Source: Piscinibacter sp047600445
GTDB lineage: Bacteria > Pseudomonadota > Gammaproteobacteria > Burkholderiales > Burkholderiaceae_C
DNA length: 64,000 bases
Direction: 5' to 3'
NCBI RefSeq assembly: GCF_047600445.1
Contig: NZ_JASGKT010000001.1
Location: forward strand, 767,102-831,101
The position numbers were made by a program, and so were the translations under genes. The notes beneath the pieces were generated by a model. The model made no database searches and was not told the origin of the DNA. It saw only the letters and a program-made list of their open reading frames with translations. Below, piece by piece: positions 1-8,600 of the stretch. Numbering within the stretch: the first letter of the stretch is position 1; every line of letters begins with the position of its first letter.

Positions 1-80
1 GCGGGCCTCCTTGAATGTCGAGGCCAGTATGGGCGCGCGGGCGGCGCGCCGCATCCCCTGCTTGGAGGTTCAGGTTCCCC

Positions 81-2753
81 CTAGTTCACCTTGTGCGTCA
101 CGGCGTCGCGCAAGGCGCGCGCACGCACGCTTTCGGGGCTGTCGGCACCGGTGCTGGCCGCGAGGTGCTCGACGGCCCGATCGAAAGCCGCCGCCGCCTC
201 GGCGTCGTTGCCGCCGGCACGCCCGGCCCGTGCCAACAGCAGCCAGGCCTGGCCGGTGTGGTCGGAATGCGGCTTGCCGCCTTGCAGGCGCTGGCCGATG
301 GCGAGCGCCTCGCGGGCATCGACGGCGGCGTCGGCCGCGCGGCCGAGCGCGAGCGACGCCTCGGCGCGGCCGCGCAACGCCAGGCCGAGGTGCGAGGGAT
401 TGGCGCCGATGCTGCGCAAGCGCGCGAGCTGGCGCGACAGCAGCGCCTGCGCCTGCGCCGCATCGCCGCGGCGCAGCAGCAGGCGCGCCTGCATCCACTC
501 GGCGCGGATGCTGGCCGGGTGGCCGGCGTCGTCGGCGCCGGGCAGCCCGGCGGCGCGCTGCAGGGCCTGCTCGGCTTCGTCGGGCCGGCCGAGCGCGAGC
601 AGTACGCCGGCCATGCCGGCCAGGCCGTAACGGCTGCCCGGCGCGTGGCCGGCGCGCTCGCTCGCGGCGAGCGTCTCGCGGTAGGCGGCCAGCGCGTCGT
701 TCCAGCGGCCGATGCGTTCGAGCGCCATCGCGCGGTTGCCCAGCAGCCAGCTCGGCGGGTCGCGCCAGGCCATGCGCCGGCGGTGGCCGGCCAGCAGCTC
801 GTCGTAGCGCGCCAACGCACGCTGCACGTCGCCGCTGGCGAGTTCGGCCACGCCCCAGTTGCTGAGCATCACGCGCGCATGCAGGCTGTCGAGCCGGTGC
901 AGCGCGCGATAGCGCGCCTGCGAGCGCTCGAACCACTGCTCGGCCTCGCCGCTGCGGCCGTCGGCGTGCAGCGCGAAGGCGATGTCGCCGAGCAGTTCGG
1001 CCTCCAGCGCGCCGCCACCGCGGCCGGCGTCTTGCAGCCGCGCCAGCGCGGCCTGCGCCGATTGCAGCGCGAGCCGCGGCTCGCTGCGGTTGGCGGCGAT
1101 CGCGCCGCGCATCTGCAGGCAGTGCGCCGCGGCGAGGTCGGGCGTGGCGCGGTCGGCGATCCAGCGCTGCAGCAGGCGCACGGCCTCGTCGCTGCGGCCC
1201 AGCGATTCGAGCAGCTGGCCGCGATCGCAGTCGATCTGTGCGCGCAGCGTGCGGTCGTCCGATTCGCGCAGGATGCTGCCGGCGCGTTCCAGCAGCGCAT
1301 CGCTGCGCTGCGGATCGCTCTGGTATTCGGCAAGGATGCGCAGGATGGCCGCCTCGTGCTCGGGCACCGCGCCGAAGGCCGGCGCCACCATCTGCCGGCC
1401 GCGCTCGAGCATCTGCCGCACCGCCTCGGCCTGCGCCGGCTCTACCGCCTCGGTGAACAGCGCGCCGAAGAACTCGTTGATGGCGTCGTTGCGCGCCAGC
1501 AGCGCGCGTGCCTGGTCGCGCTCTCGTTCGGCCTCGCGTGCCTGCCAGGTGGCCAGCGCGGTGCCGGCGATCAGCGCCGCCGCCACCGCGCCGCCGGCTG
1601 CCAGCGCGAGCCGGTGCCGCGCGGCGGCCTTGGCGAGCCGCTCGCCGACGCCGTAGGGCCGCGCCAGCAGCGGCGCGCCGGCGAGGTGGCGCTCGATGTC
1701 GGCGGCGAAGGCCTCGACGCTGCGGTAGCGTTGCGCCGGATCCTTGCGCATCGCCTTGGCCAGCAGGGTGTCGAGGTCGCCGCGCAGCGCGCGCGCCGTG
1801 CGCCGGTCGGGCGCGCGCGTGCTGGCCGGCGGCACGTCGGCGGCCAGCACCGCCTCTTCGAGCGCGGCCGGCGTGTCGCGCGGCAGGCGGTACGGCCGCG
1901 CGCCGGCGAGCAGCTCGTAGAGCACCACGCCGAGCGAGTAGACATCGGTGGCCACGCCCACCGGCCGGCCGCCCACCTGCTCGGGCGAGGCGTAGTCGGG
2001 TGTCACCGCGCGGCCCATCAGGCGCGTGAGCTGCGCGCGCGCCGGATCGTCGTCGTGCAGCAGCTTGGCGACGCCGAAATCGAGCAGGCGCACCTCGCCC
2101 GACGGCGTCACCAGGATGTTGCTCGGCTTCAGGTCGCGGTGCACGATCAGCCGGCCGTGCGCGTGCGAGACGGCCTCGGCCACCTGCAGGAACAGGCGCA
2201 GCCGCGCGGCGATGTCGAGCGCGTGTTCGACGCAGTGGCGGTCGATCGTCACGCCATCGACGTACTCCATCGCCAGCCACGGCCGGCCGGCGGGCGTGAC
2301 GCCGGCGTCGTACAGCCGCGCGATGCGCGGATGTTCGAGCACGGCGAGGATGTCGCGCTCGCGTGTCATGCGCTGCGCCAGGCTGGAGGCCCAGCCGGCG
2401 TGCGGCAGCTTGAGCGCCTCCAGGCGGGCCAGGCTGCCGTCGATGCGTTCGGCCAGCCACACCGTGGCCATGCCGCCGCGGCCGATCTCGCGCAACAGCC
2501 GGTACGGGCCGACGACGTCGCCGGCGCGGTCCGGCTCGAAGCCGGCCTCGTTCAGCCCGTCCACGTCGAGCGGCGCGCGCAGGAACGCGTCACCCGAATC
2601 GGTGTCGGCGCGCGCCAGCAGGTCGCGCAGCAGCGGCAGCAGCTCGCGCTCGGGCGCCGGCAGTGCGTGCATCCATGCGGCGCGTTCGGGCGCCGGCAGC
2701 GCCAGCGCGGCTTCGAGCAGCGCATTGACGCGGCGCAGCTCGTCGGCGTTCAT
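81..2753 (-). CDS. Membrane Ser/Thr protein kinase with C-terminal TPR-like region
   Basis: Hanks-type kinase of 890 aa. The kinase domain spans about residues 80-355. It has a glycine loop GRGGMA near 91, a lysine in EALKLPH near 115, HRDLKPSN at 205-212, DFG at 225-227 and the activation-segment end DYASPEQ near 253. All catalytic residues are present. A single hydrophobic helix (about 380-403) is followed by a charged helix and then some 480 residues of alanine/leucine-rich helical repeats that look like TPRs. The N-terminal kinase should be cytoplasmic, with the repeat region probably outside as a sensor or scaffold. The ATG at 2753 overlaps the sigma-factor stop by 4 bp (ATGA), so the two genes are translationally coupled. 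An in-frame reading further upstream exists only because it runs through the sigma gene. The substrate is not known from sequence; the partner sigma factor is the obvious candidate. Confidence 0.9.
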   Translation of the reverse strand: MNADELRRVNALLEAALALPAPERAAWMHALPAPERELLPLLRDLLARADTDSGDAFLRAPLDVDGLNEAGFEPDRAGDVVGPYRLLREIGRGGMATVWLAERIDGSLARLEALKLPHAGWASSLAQRMTRERDILAVLEHPRIARLYDAGVTPAGRPWLAMEYVDGVTIDRHCVEHALDIAARLRLFLQVAEAVSHAHGRLIVHRDLKPSNILVTPSGEVRLLDFGVAKLLHDDDPARAQLTRLMGRAVTPDYASPEQVGGRPVGVATDVYSLGVVLYELLAGARPYRLPRDTPAALEEAVLAADVPPASTRAPDRRTARALRGDLDTLLAKAMRKDPAQRYRSVEAFAADIERHLAGAPLLARPYGVGERLAKAAARHRLALAAGGAVAAALIAGTALATWQAREAERERDQARALLARNDAINEFFGALFTEAVEPAQAEAVRQMLERGRQMVAPAFGAVPEHEAAILRILAEYQSDPQRSDALLERAGSILRESDDRTLRAQIDCDRGQLLESLGRSDEAVRLLQRWIADRATPDLAAAHCLQMRGAIAANRSEPRLALQSAQAALARLQDAGRGGGALEAELLGDIAFALHADGRSGEAEQWFERSQARYRALHRLDSLHARVMLSNWGVAELASGDVQRALARYDELLAGHRRRMAWRDPPSWLLGNRAMALERIGRWNDALAAYRETLAASERAGHAPGSRYGLAGMAGVLLALGRPDEAEQALQRAAGLPGADDAGHPASIRAEWMQARLLLRRGDAAQAQALLSRQLARLRSIGANPSHLGLALRGRAEASLALGRAADAAVDAREALAIGQRLQGGKPHSDHTGQAWLLLARAGRAGGNDAEAAAAFDRAVEHLAASTGADSPESVRARALRDAVTHKVN

Positions 2754-3286
2754 CGCCCCAGCAGTTGCGCCAGCAGCAGTCGCGCGCGTTCCCAGTCGCG
2801 CCGCACGGTGCGGTCGGTGACGCCCAGCGCCGCGGCGATTTCGAGGTCGGTGAGGCCGGCGAAGTAGCGCATCTCGACCACGCTCACCAGCCGCGCGTCG
2901 ACCTGCGCCAGCGTCTGCAGCGCCTCGTGCACCTCGAGGATCTCGTCGTCGCGCGTGCCCAGCATCTCGCCGGCGCGCGTGTCGAGGGTGATGTGCTCGA
3001 CGTCGCCGCCGCGCCGCAAGGCGCGGCGGCGGCGCACGAAGTCGATCACCACGGAGCGCATCGTCTTGGCGGCATAAGCGAGGAAGTGCTCGCGGTCGGC
3101 CAGCGCCACCAGCCCCTCGCGCTGCATGCGCATGAAGGCCTCGTGCACCAGCGCCGAGGTGTCGAGCAGCGTGTGGCGGCCGCCGCCGGCCAGGCGAGAG
3201 CGCGCCAGGCGCCGCAGCTCGTGGTAGAGCTGGGCGAACAGCACGTCGGCGGACGCGGCCGGCTCGCCGGATTCGAGGGTGACCAT
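2750..3286 (-). CDS. ECF RNA polymerase sigma factor (kinase-associated type)
   Basis: ECF sigma factor of 178 aa, of the type linked to Ser/Thr kinases (TIGR02999/ECF43-like). Region 2 runs about 14-85 (LFAQLYHELRRLA, then the LVHEAF helix, then MRSVVIDFVRRRRA). Region 4 covers about 115-175, with a helix-turn-helix near TDLEIAAALGVTDRTVRRD. Where most ECFs carry an acidic DAED patch before the LVHEA helix, this one has LLDTSALVHEA, so Thr43 and Ser44 sit in that position. The start is set at ATG 3286 (MVTLES). A longer upstream reading is possible but lacks sigma similarity. The gene ends inside the start of the kinase gene. No anti-sigma factor gene is adjacent, which fits control by phosphorylation; that last step is inference. 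Confidence 0.9.
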   Translation of the reverse strand: MVTLESGEPAASADVLFAQLYHELRRLARSRLAGGGRHTLLDTSALVHEAFMRMQREGLVALADREHFLAYAAKTMRSVVIDFVRRRRALRRGGDVEHITLDTRAGEMLGTRDDEILEVHEALQTLAQVDARLVSVVEMRYFAGLTDLEIAAALGVTDRTVRRDWERARLLLAQLLGR

Positions 3287-3389
3287 GGGGAAGGGCTCGC
3301 GGCGCGGTGCCCGTCGGCGACAGGCGGGCGCCAATGGTGCGCGCCCGCCGGGCGGATCGCAATCCCTCCGTGGAGCGAGGGCTCGGGCG

Positions 3390-4238
3390 TCACGTCGCCG
3401 CCCGCGGGTCGTGCCTGAGCAGCGTCTCGACCTCGCACAGCCGCGCCCGCGCGGCGCGCTGGCCGGCCTCGAACAGCTCCGGCAGCGCGTCGGTCTGCCA
3501 CAGGCCGACGTGCCGGTCCAGCGCCAGCTCGAAGGGCACGATGCGCTGACCGCGCGCGGCGGCCGCGTCCAGGCGCGCGCGCATCAGGTTGTTGAGCGTC
3601 ATGGTGCTGACGTGCGCGACCAGGCGCGAAGGCCGGTCGATGCGGCGCGGCGGCCGGCCCGCGAAGCCGAGCGTCAGCACCACGCTCGCATCGAGCGCGG
3701 CGGCCACTGGCAGCGGGTCGGAGGCGACGCCGTCGATCAGCCGCTGGCCGTCGATGTGTACCGGCGGGAAGACCAGCGGAACCGCCATGCTGGCGCGCAG
3801 CGCCGGCGCGAGCGCGCCGCGCGACAGCAGCACGGGCTCGCCGCTGGACGCATCGGTGGTGGCGATGCGCAGCGCGAGCGGCAGCGCCTCGATGCGGCGC
3901 GTGCCGAACACGGACTCGATGCGCTGCCCGATCAGCGAGCTGTCACGCAGCGCGAAGTCGGCGTTGAAGCGCGCCAGGCGCGGCATCAGCAACTGCAGCC
4001 AGGCGCGCCGGTTGTGCCGCTCGGTCAGTTCCTGCGACCACAGCTTGCGCGACAGCGCGAGGCCCTCGGCCGGCGCCATGCCCGAGGCGATCACCGCGCC
4101 GAACAGCGCGCCCGAGCTGCAGCCGACCACGAGGTCGGGCCGGATGCCGTGGCGCGCCAGCGCGTCGACGATGCCCAGCGCCGCCACGCTGCGCACGCCG
4201 CCGCTGCCGAGCACCAGGGCAAGACGATGGCGGCTCAT
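3390..4238 (-). CDS. Patatin-like phospholipase (RssA type)
   Basis: Predicted serine acyl hydrolase of 282 aa. The oxyanion-hole stretch GSGGVRS lies at 11-17, the nucleophile elbow GCSSG at 39-43 (Ser41), and the partner Asp of the catalytic dyad in LIDGVASD at 169. Length and motif order match the compact bacterial RssA/patatin family, which hydrolyses acyl esters of phospholipids or related lipids. There is no signal peptide, so it is probably cytoplasmic or membrane-associated. The start at 4238 overlaps the stop of the acetyltransferase gene by 4 bp, so both are read from one message. Confidence 0.85.
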   Translation of the reverse strand: MSRHRLALVLGSGGVRSVAALGIVDALARHGIRPDLVVGCSSGALFGAVIASGMAPAEGLALSRKLWSQELTERHNRRAWLQLLMPRLARFNADFALRDSSLIGQRIESVFGTRRIEALPLALRIATTDASSGEPVLLSRGALAPALRASMAVPLVFPPVHIDGQRLIDGVASDPLPVAAALDASVVLTLGFAGRPPRRIDRPSRLVAHVSTMTLNNLMRARLDAAAARGQRIVPFELALDRHVGLWQTDALPELFEAGQRAARARLCEVETLLRHDPRAAT

Positions 4239-4762
4239 CGCGTCCTCGCTTCGGCAACCACCAGCCGGGCGTCGCCGCGGTGCGCACTGAGCGTGAAGCC
4301 GGCCCGGCGCAGCAAGGTGAGCATCGGCAGGTTGTCGACCAGCACGTGGCCGTACAGCCAGCGCAGGCCCTCGTCGGCGGCGGCCCTGCGCAGCGCCGCG
4401 AGGCAGCGGCGCCCGAGCCCCAGGCCGCGCCAGCCTTCGGCGACCACCAGCGCGAACTCGGCGGCGCTGTCGCTGGCGTCGGTGACGCAGCGTGCGTCGG
4501 CCACCAGCAGTTCGCCGCCGTCGTGCTCGACGGTGGCCAGCAGCGCGATGCGGCGATGGCCGTCGACGCTGGTCATCTCGTGCAACTGCTTCGGCGGCAG
4601 GCCGTTGAGCGTGCAGTGGAAGCGCCGCCGCCGCGCCAGCGGCGACAGGCTCTCGATCATGCGGCCGAGCGCCGCGGCATCGCCCGGGCAGGCCGTGCGC
4701 AGGGTGACGCGCCGCCCCGTGCGCGTCGCGAAGCGGTGGATCGTCAAGGGTGCAGTCGTCAT
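4235..4762 (-). CDS. GNAT-family N-acetyltransferase
   Basis: Protein of 175 aa with a GNAT fold. The acetyl-CoA loop is recognisable as EGWRGLGLGRRCLAAL (about 108-123), followed by the late beta strand and helix VLVDNLPMLTLLRRAGF. The acceptor substrate cannot be told. The start at 4762 is supported by a strong Shine-Dalgarno AGGAGGT four bases upstream (minus strand, 4767-4773). An in-frame start 63 bases further up has no such site. It heads a two-gene operon with the patatin gene. Confidence 0.85.
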   Translation of the reverse strand: MTTAPLTIHRFATRTGRRVTLRTACPGDAAALGRMIESLSPLARRRRFHCTLNGLPPKQLHEMTSVDGHRRIALLATVEHDGGELLVADARCVTDASDSAAEFALVVAEGWRGLGLGRRCLAALRRAAADEGLRWLYGHVLVDNLPMLTLLRRAGFTLSAHRGDARLVVAEARTR

Positions 4763-4864
4763 GGTGACCTCCTGACCCCGTACCACGCGCGGCGCGCTGC
4801 GATCCGGACAGCGCCCTCGCCTCACCCCCCTTTGGGGTGGAAGCGCGGTCGCGTGGGGCGAGGC

Positions 4865-5167
4865 TCAGTCCGACTTCGCCAGCAACGTGAAATGCTCCAC
4901 CACCGGCGGCTGCGCGAAGAACGGCCCGACGATCGCGCGCCACTGCGGGAACAGCGGGCCGCCGCGGAAGTGCACGGTGTGGTCTTCCAGCGTGTTCCAG
5001 AAGATCTGCAGCAGGTAGCGCTCGGGCGATTCGATGCCCTTGTCGACCTTCCAGCCGCGAAAGCCCTGCGCCTGGGCGATCACGGTGGTCACGCCGCGCA
5101 CGATGGCTTCTTCGAAGGCGGCCTGCTGGCCGGGCTGGATGCGGATGTCGGCGAGTTCGAGGATCAT
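4865..5167 (-). CDS. ABM-domain (antibiotic biosynthesis monooxygenase-like) protein
   Basis: Small 100-aa protein with the dimeric alpha/beta ferredoxin-like ABM fold. Features are an N-terminal strand ILELADIRIQPG, a helix AFEEAIVRGVTTVIAQAQG, the strand GFRGWKV, and ERYLLQIFWNTLEDHTVHFRG with the conserved W..LEDH segment. Family members act as cofactor-free monooxygenases or degrade quinone-like metabolites, but many have no known role. The gene sits 31 bp behind the first livF in the same direction, so it is probably the last gene of that transporter operon and may act on the imported compound. Confidence 0.75.
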   Translation of the reverse strand: MILELADIRIQPGQQAAFEEAIVRGVTTVIAQAQGFRGWKVDKGIESPERYLLQIFWNTLEDHTVHFRGGPLFPQWRAIVGPFFAQPPVVEHFTLLAKSD

Positions 5168-5198
5168 GGCTCTTCCTTGAGGCAGGGGTGGTGGGTCG

Positions 5199-5900
5199 TC
5201 AGACGCCGAGGTAGCGCGCCAGCGCGGCGGGGTCGGCGGCCAGCGTGTCGCTCGCGCCGGCAGCCACGATGCGGCCTTTTTCCATCACCGCGGCGCGGTC
5301 GGTGTGGGCGAGCACGCGGCGGTAGTCGCGGTCGACGATCAGGGTGCTGATGCCGGTCTCGCGGATCGCGACGATCACGCGCCAGATCTCGGCGACGATC
5401 AGCGGCGCCAGGCCCTCGGTGGCTTCGTCGAGGATCATCAGCTTCGGGTTGGTCATCAGCGCGCGGCCGATGGACAGCATCTGCTGTTCGCCGCCCGAGA
5501 GCTGGCCGCCGCCGTGCGCCAGCCGCTCGGCCAGGCGCGGAAAGGTGGCGAGCACGCGCTCCTCGGTCCAGTCGCGCCGGCCGTCGGCGCCGGCGCGCGC
5601 GCTCATCAGCAGGTTCTCGCGCACCGAGAGGTTGGGGAAGATGCCCCGTCCCTCTGGCACGTAGCCGATGCCGAGACGCGCCATGCGCTCGGGCGGCCAG
5701 CCGGTCACCTCGCGCCCCTCCCACGCGATGCGGCCCGAGGCCGGGCGCACGTAGCCCATCAGCGTGCGGATCAGCGTGGTCTTGCCCATGCCGTTACGGC
5801 CCAGCAGGCCCAGCGCGCTGCCGGCCGGCAGCTCGAGCGCGGCGCCGTGCAGGATGTGCGCTTCGCCGTAGTAGGTGTGGAGGTCGGCAATGCTCAGCAT
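5199..5900 (-). CDS. livF: LIV-type ABC transporter ATPase LivF (system 1)
   Basis: ATPase of 233 aa. Walker A is GRNGMGKTT, the signature LSGGEQQM and Walker B LMILDEATEGLAP. The H-loop region reads IVDRDYRR where LivF proteins usually have VEQN, a mild deviation. It energises a branched-chain-amino-acid-type (HAAT) importer. The start at 5900 (MLSIADL) lies two bases after the livG stop. It belongs to the minus-strand operon livH-livM-livG-livF followed by the ABM gene. The substrate is unknown. Confidence 0.9.
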   Translation of the reverse strand: MLSIADLHTYYGEAHILHGAALELPAGSALGLLGRNGMGKTTLIRTLMGYVRPASGRIAWEGREVTGWPPERMARLGIGYVPEGRGIFPNLSVRENLLMSARAGADGRRDWTEERVLATFPRLAERLAHGGGQLSGGEQQMLSIGRALMTNPKLMILDEATEGLAPLIVAEIWRVIVAIRETGISTLIVDRDYRRVLAHTDRAAVMEKGRIVAAGASDTLAADPAALARYLGV

Positions 5901-5902
5901 GC

Positions 5903-6673
5903 TCAATGGCCCTCGCCGAGATAGGCCGTCTGCACCTCGCGGTTGGTGCGGATCGCCGCCGGCGCGTCGCTGGCGATCACCTCGCCGTTGACCATCACCG
6001 TGATGCGCTCGGCGATGCGGAACACCGCGTCCATGTCGTGCTCCACCAGCAGCACCGCGTGCGTGGCCTTCAGCGCGGCCAGCAGCGCGAGCATGCGTTC
6101 GGTCTCCTCGGCGCCCATGCCGGCCAGCGGCTCGTCGAGCAGCAGCACGCGCGGCCGCGTCGCCAGGCACATCGCGATCTCGAGCTGGCGCTTGCCGCCG
6201 TGGCTGAGCGTGCCGGCGCCGCGCTGCGCGGCGTCGGCCAGGCCGGCCGCGGCCAACGCCTCGTGCGCCGCCGCCAGGCTGGTGTCGCAGCGCTGCGCCG
6301 CTTCCCACAGCGCCCAGGGGCGCGGCCGCGCGGCCTGCGCGCACAGGCGGCAGTTCTCCAGCACCGTGAACTCGGGGAAGATCGTCGTGCGCTGGTAGCT
6401 GCGGCCGATGCCGGCGCGCGCGCGTTTCGGCTGCGACCAGTCGGTGACGTCGTGGCCATCGAAGTGGATGCTGCCGCCCGAGGGCGCGATCTCGCCCGAG
6501 AGCATGTTGATCAGCGTCGACTTGCCCGCGCCGTTGGTGCCGATCACCGCATGCACCTCGCCGGCGTGCAGGTCGAGCGAGACGCGGCTCACCGCGGTGA
6601 GGCCGCCGAAGCGGCGCGTCAGCAGGTTGGAGCGCAGCAGCGGCTGATCGACGTTCGCCTGCGGCTCAGCCAC
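5903..6673 (-). CDS. livG: LIV-type ABC transporter ATPase LivG (system 1)
   Basis: ATPase of 256 aa. Walker A is GTNGAGKST, the LivG-style signature LSHGGKRQLEIAM, Walker B VLLLDEPLAGM and the H-loop LVEHDMD. The C-terminal end YLGEGH is typical of the LivG family. The start overlaps the end of livM by 8 bp. It pairs with LivF as the ATPase heterodimer beneath LivH/LivM in the inner membrane. Confidence 0.92.
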   Translation of the reverse strand: MAEPQANVDQPLLRSNLLTRRFGGLTAVSRVSLDLHAGEVHAVIGTNGAGKSTLINMLSGEIAPSGGSIHFDGHDVTDWSQPKRARAGIGRSYQRTTIFPEFTVLENCRLCAQAARPRPWALWEAAQRCDTSLAAAHEALAAAGLADAAQRGAGTLSHGGKRQLEIAMCLATRPRVLLLDEPLAGMGAEETERMLALLAALKATHAVLLVEHDMDAVFRIAERITVMVNGEVIASDAPAAIRTNREVQTAYLGEGH

Positions 6674-7631
6674 GCGATGCTCCCGACTGCAAGCGCTGCT
6701 TCAAGCCGATCAGGCCCTTGGGCAGCAGCGCGACGAAGGCGATGATGGTCAGGCCCAGCGTGAGCTGCCAGTGCGCCGCCAGCGGCCCGAGCAGCGCCTC
6801 GCTCTGGAACAGCTCCTTCAGCAGCGTGAAGGCGACGGCGCCGAGCACCGCGCCGCGCAGGCTGCCGATGCCGCCGAGGATGATCATCAGCAGCACCGCG
6901 CCCGATTCGTGCCACGACAGCAGCTCGGGGTTCACCGCGCCGTCCTTCACCGCCGTCAGGAAGCCGGCCAGCCCGGCGAGCGCGCCGCCGATCACGAAGG
7001 CCGCGAGCTTGTAGCCGTAGCTGCGGAAGCCCGCGGCGCGCATGCGCTGCTCGTTGACGCGTATGCCGGCCAGCGCGTGGCCGAGGCGCGAGCGGCCGAT
7101 CAGCGCCAGCAGCGCGTAGGTGAAGGCGAGGGCGCCCAGCACGAAGTAGTACAGGTGCCGCTTGTCGTCGAGGTCGAGCAGCGCGGCGCCGCCGATCGCG
7201 AGCACCGGCTTGCCGTAGAGGAAGATGCCGTCGCTGCCGCCGCCGACCTGGGTGTCGTGGAACACGAAGTAGGCCATCTGCGCGAAGGCCAGCGTCACCA
7301 TGATGAAGTAGACGCCCTGCGTGCGCAGGCTGAGCGCGCCGACGAACAGCGCGTACAGCGCCGCCGCGCCGACGGATGCCGGCAGCAGCCACCACAGCGA
7401 GGCCGCGCCGGCGTCGCCGCTGCCCAGCACCGCCACGTAGGCGCCGATGCCGAAGAAGGCCGCGTGCCCCAGGCTCACCAAGCCGGCGCTGCCCACCAGC
7501 AGTTCGAGGCTGAGCGCGAAGATCGCCAGCACCGCGATCTTCAGCACCAGGTCCTGCGTGTAGGGCGTCAGCACCAGGGGCAGCGCGGCGAGCGCGAGCA
7601 GCGCGGCGACGGGAACCAGCCACGGGCGCAT
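6666..7631 (-). CDS. livM: LIV-type ABC transporter permease LivM (system 1)
   Basis: Inner-membrane permease of 321 aa with about nine hydrophobic segments. The LivM hallmark is near residues 45-65 (LVGSAGLVSLGHAAFFGIGAY), and a second conserved block LLMIILGGIGSLRGAVLG occurs late in the protein. It lies one base behind livH. The sequence is intact and of normal length. Confidence 0.93.
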   Translation of the reverse strand: MRPWLVPVAALLALAALPLVLTPYTQDLVLKIAVLAIFALSLELLVGSAGLVSLGHAAFFGIGAYVAVLGSGDAGAASLWWLLPASVGAAALYALFVGALSLRTQGVYFIMVTLAFAQMAYFVFHDTQVGGGSDGIFLYGKPVLAIGGAALLDLDDKRHLYYFVLGALAFTYALLALIGRSRLGHALAGIRVNEQRMRAAGFRSYGYKLAAFVIGGALAGLAGFLTAVKDGAVNPELLSWHESGAVLLMIILGGIGSLRGAVLGAVAFTLLKELFQSEALLGPLAAHWQLTLGLTIIAFVALLPKGLIGLKQRLQSGASRG

Positions 7632-7632
7632 C

Positions 7633-8505
7633 TCAGTGGCCCCGCTTCATCAGCCCTTCGGGCCGCCACACCAGGATCACCGCCATCAGCAGGTACACGC
7701 CGATGCCGCTGAACTCGGCGAAGAACACCTTGCCGAAGGTGTCGACGAAGCCGACCAGCAGCGAGGCGATCAGCGCGCCGGTGATCGAGCCGATGCCGCC
7801 GATCACCACCACCACGAAGCAGATGATCAGCACGCTGGCGCCCATGTTCGGGTACACCGACGACAGCGGCGCGGCGATCATGCCGGCCAGCGCGGCCAGC
7901 GCCACGCCGCCGGCGAAGACGATGCGGTACAGGCGCTGGATGTCGATGCCCAGGCCGCGCACCATGTCGCGGTTGCTGGCGCCGGCGCGGATCATCATGC
8001 CCAGCCGGGTGCGGTTGACCACCCAGTACAGCGCCACGGCCAGCACGACGCACGCCGCCGACGCGAACACGCGATACCACGGGTAGCTCATCAGCTCGCC
8101 GAGCTGGAAGCCGCCGGCCAGCCACGCGGGTGCCTGCACGCCGTGCACGTCGTTGCCCACCGTCAGCGAGCGCAGCTCCTCGAAGACGAGGATCAGCGCG
8201 TAGGTCATCAGCACCTGCTGCAGGTGGTCGCGCTGGTAGAGGAAGCTGAAGAAGGCCCACTCCAGCACGTAGCCGAACAGCGCCGCGAGGACCACGCCGG
8301 CGGCGAGCTTGGTCAGGTACCAGTCGCCGAACCACGGCGCCAGCACGAAGGCCAGGTAGGCGCCGATCATGTAGAAGCTGCCGTGGGCGAGGTTGATCAC
8401 GCCCATGATCCCGAAGATCAGCGTCAGCCCGCTGGCCACGAGGAACAGCAGCAGCCCGTACTGCACGGCGTTCAGGCACTGGACGAGGAAGGTGGCGAGG
8501 TCCAT
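7633..8505 (-). CDS. livH: LIV-type ABC transporter permease LivH (system 1)
   Basis: Permease of 290 aa with eight or nine membrane segments. The LivH signature GVINLAHGSFYMIGAY is near residues 35-50, and the conserved IGGIGSITGALI block is near the C terminus. It is the first gene of the minus-strand operon. The upstream 95-bp spacer is shared with a divergent universal stress protein gene and contains a GC-rich palindrome. No periplasmic binding-protein gene is attached to this operon within the window. Confidence 0.93.
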   Translation of the reverse strand: MDLATFLVQCLNAVQYGLLLFLVASGLTLIFGIMGVINLAHGSFYMIGAYLAFVLAPWFGDWYLTKLAAGVVLAALFGYVLEWAFFSFLYQRDHLQQVLMTYALILVFEELRSLTVGNDVHGVQAPAWLAGGFQLGELMSYPWYRVFASAACVVLAVALYWVVNRTRLGMMIRAGASNRDMVRGLGIDIQRLYRIVFAGGVALAALAGMIAAPLSSVYPNMGASVLIICFVVVVIGGIGSITGALIASLLVGFVDTFGKVFFAEFSGIGVYLLMAVILVWRPEGLMKRGH

Positions 8506-8542
8506 TGCCGGGGCGGCCGTGGCGGAGGGAACCCCGAGCTTA

Positions 8543-8562
8543 CAGCCCCCGCGCGGGGGCTG
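8543..8562. repeat. Perfect 20-bp GC-only palindrome in a divergent promoter region
   Basis: The arm CAGCCCCCGC at 8543-8552 is followed directly by its exact reverse complement. It lies between livH (minus strand, start 8505) and the stress-protein gene (plus strand, start 8601). It could be an operator or a DNA/RNA hairpin. No T-tract follows, so it is not a classical intrinsic terminator. Confidence 0.6.
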
Positions 8563-8600
8563 CGAGATACTGGGCGCCGTTGCGTTGGAGAAAAAAGCCC

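Noticed and set aside
15..2867. Long plus-strand reading frame of 950 codons opposite the kinase gene
   Set aside because: It has no recognisable domain. Very high GC makes long open frames on the other strand common, and the kinase frame has all catalytic motifs.
4795..4864. Fourth copy of repeat B between the acetyltransferase and ABM genes
   Set aside because: It shares C- and G-runs, but the order of blocks (CTTCG, then GGCCCGGC) is missing.
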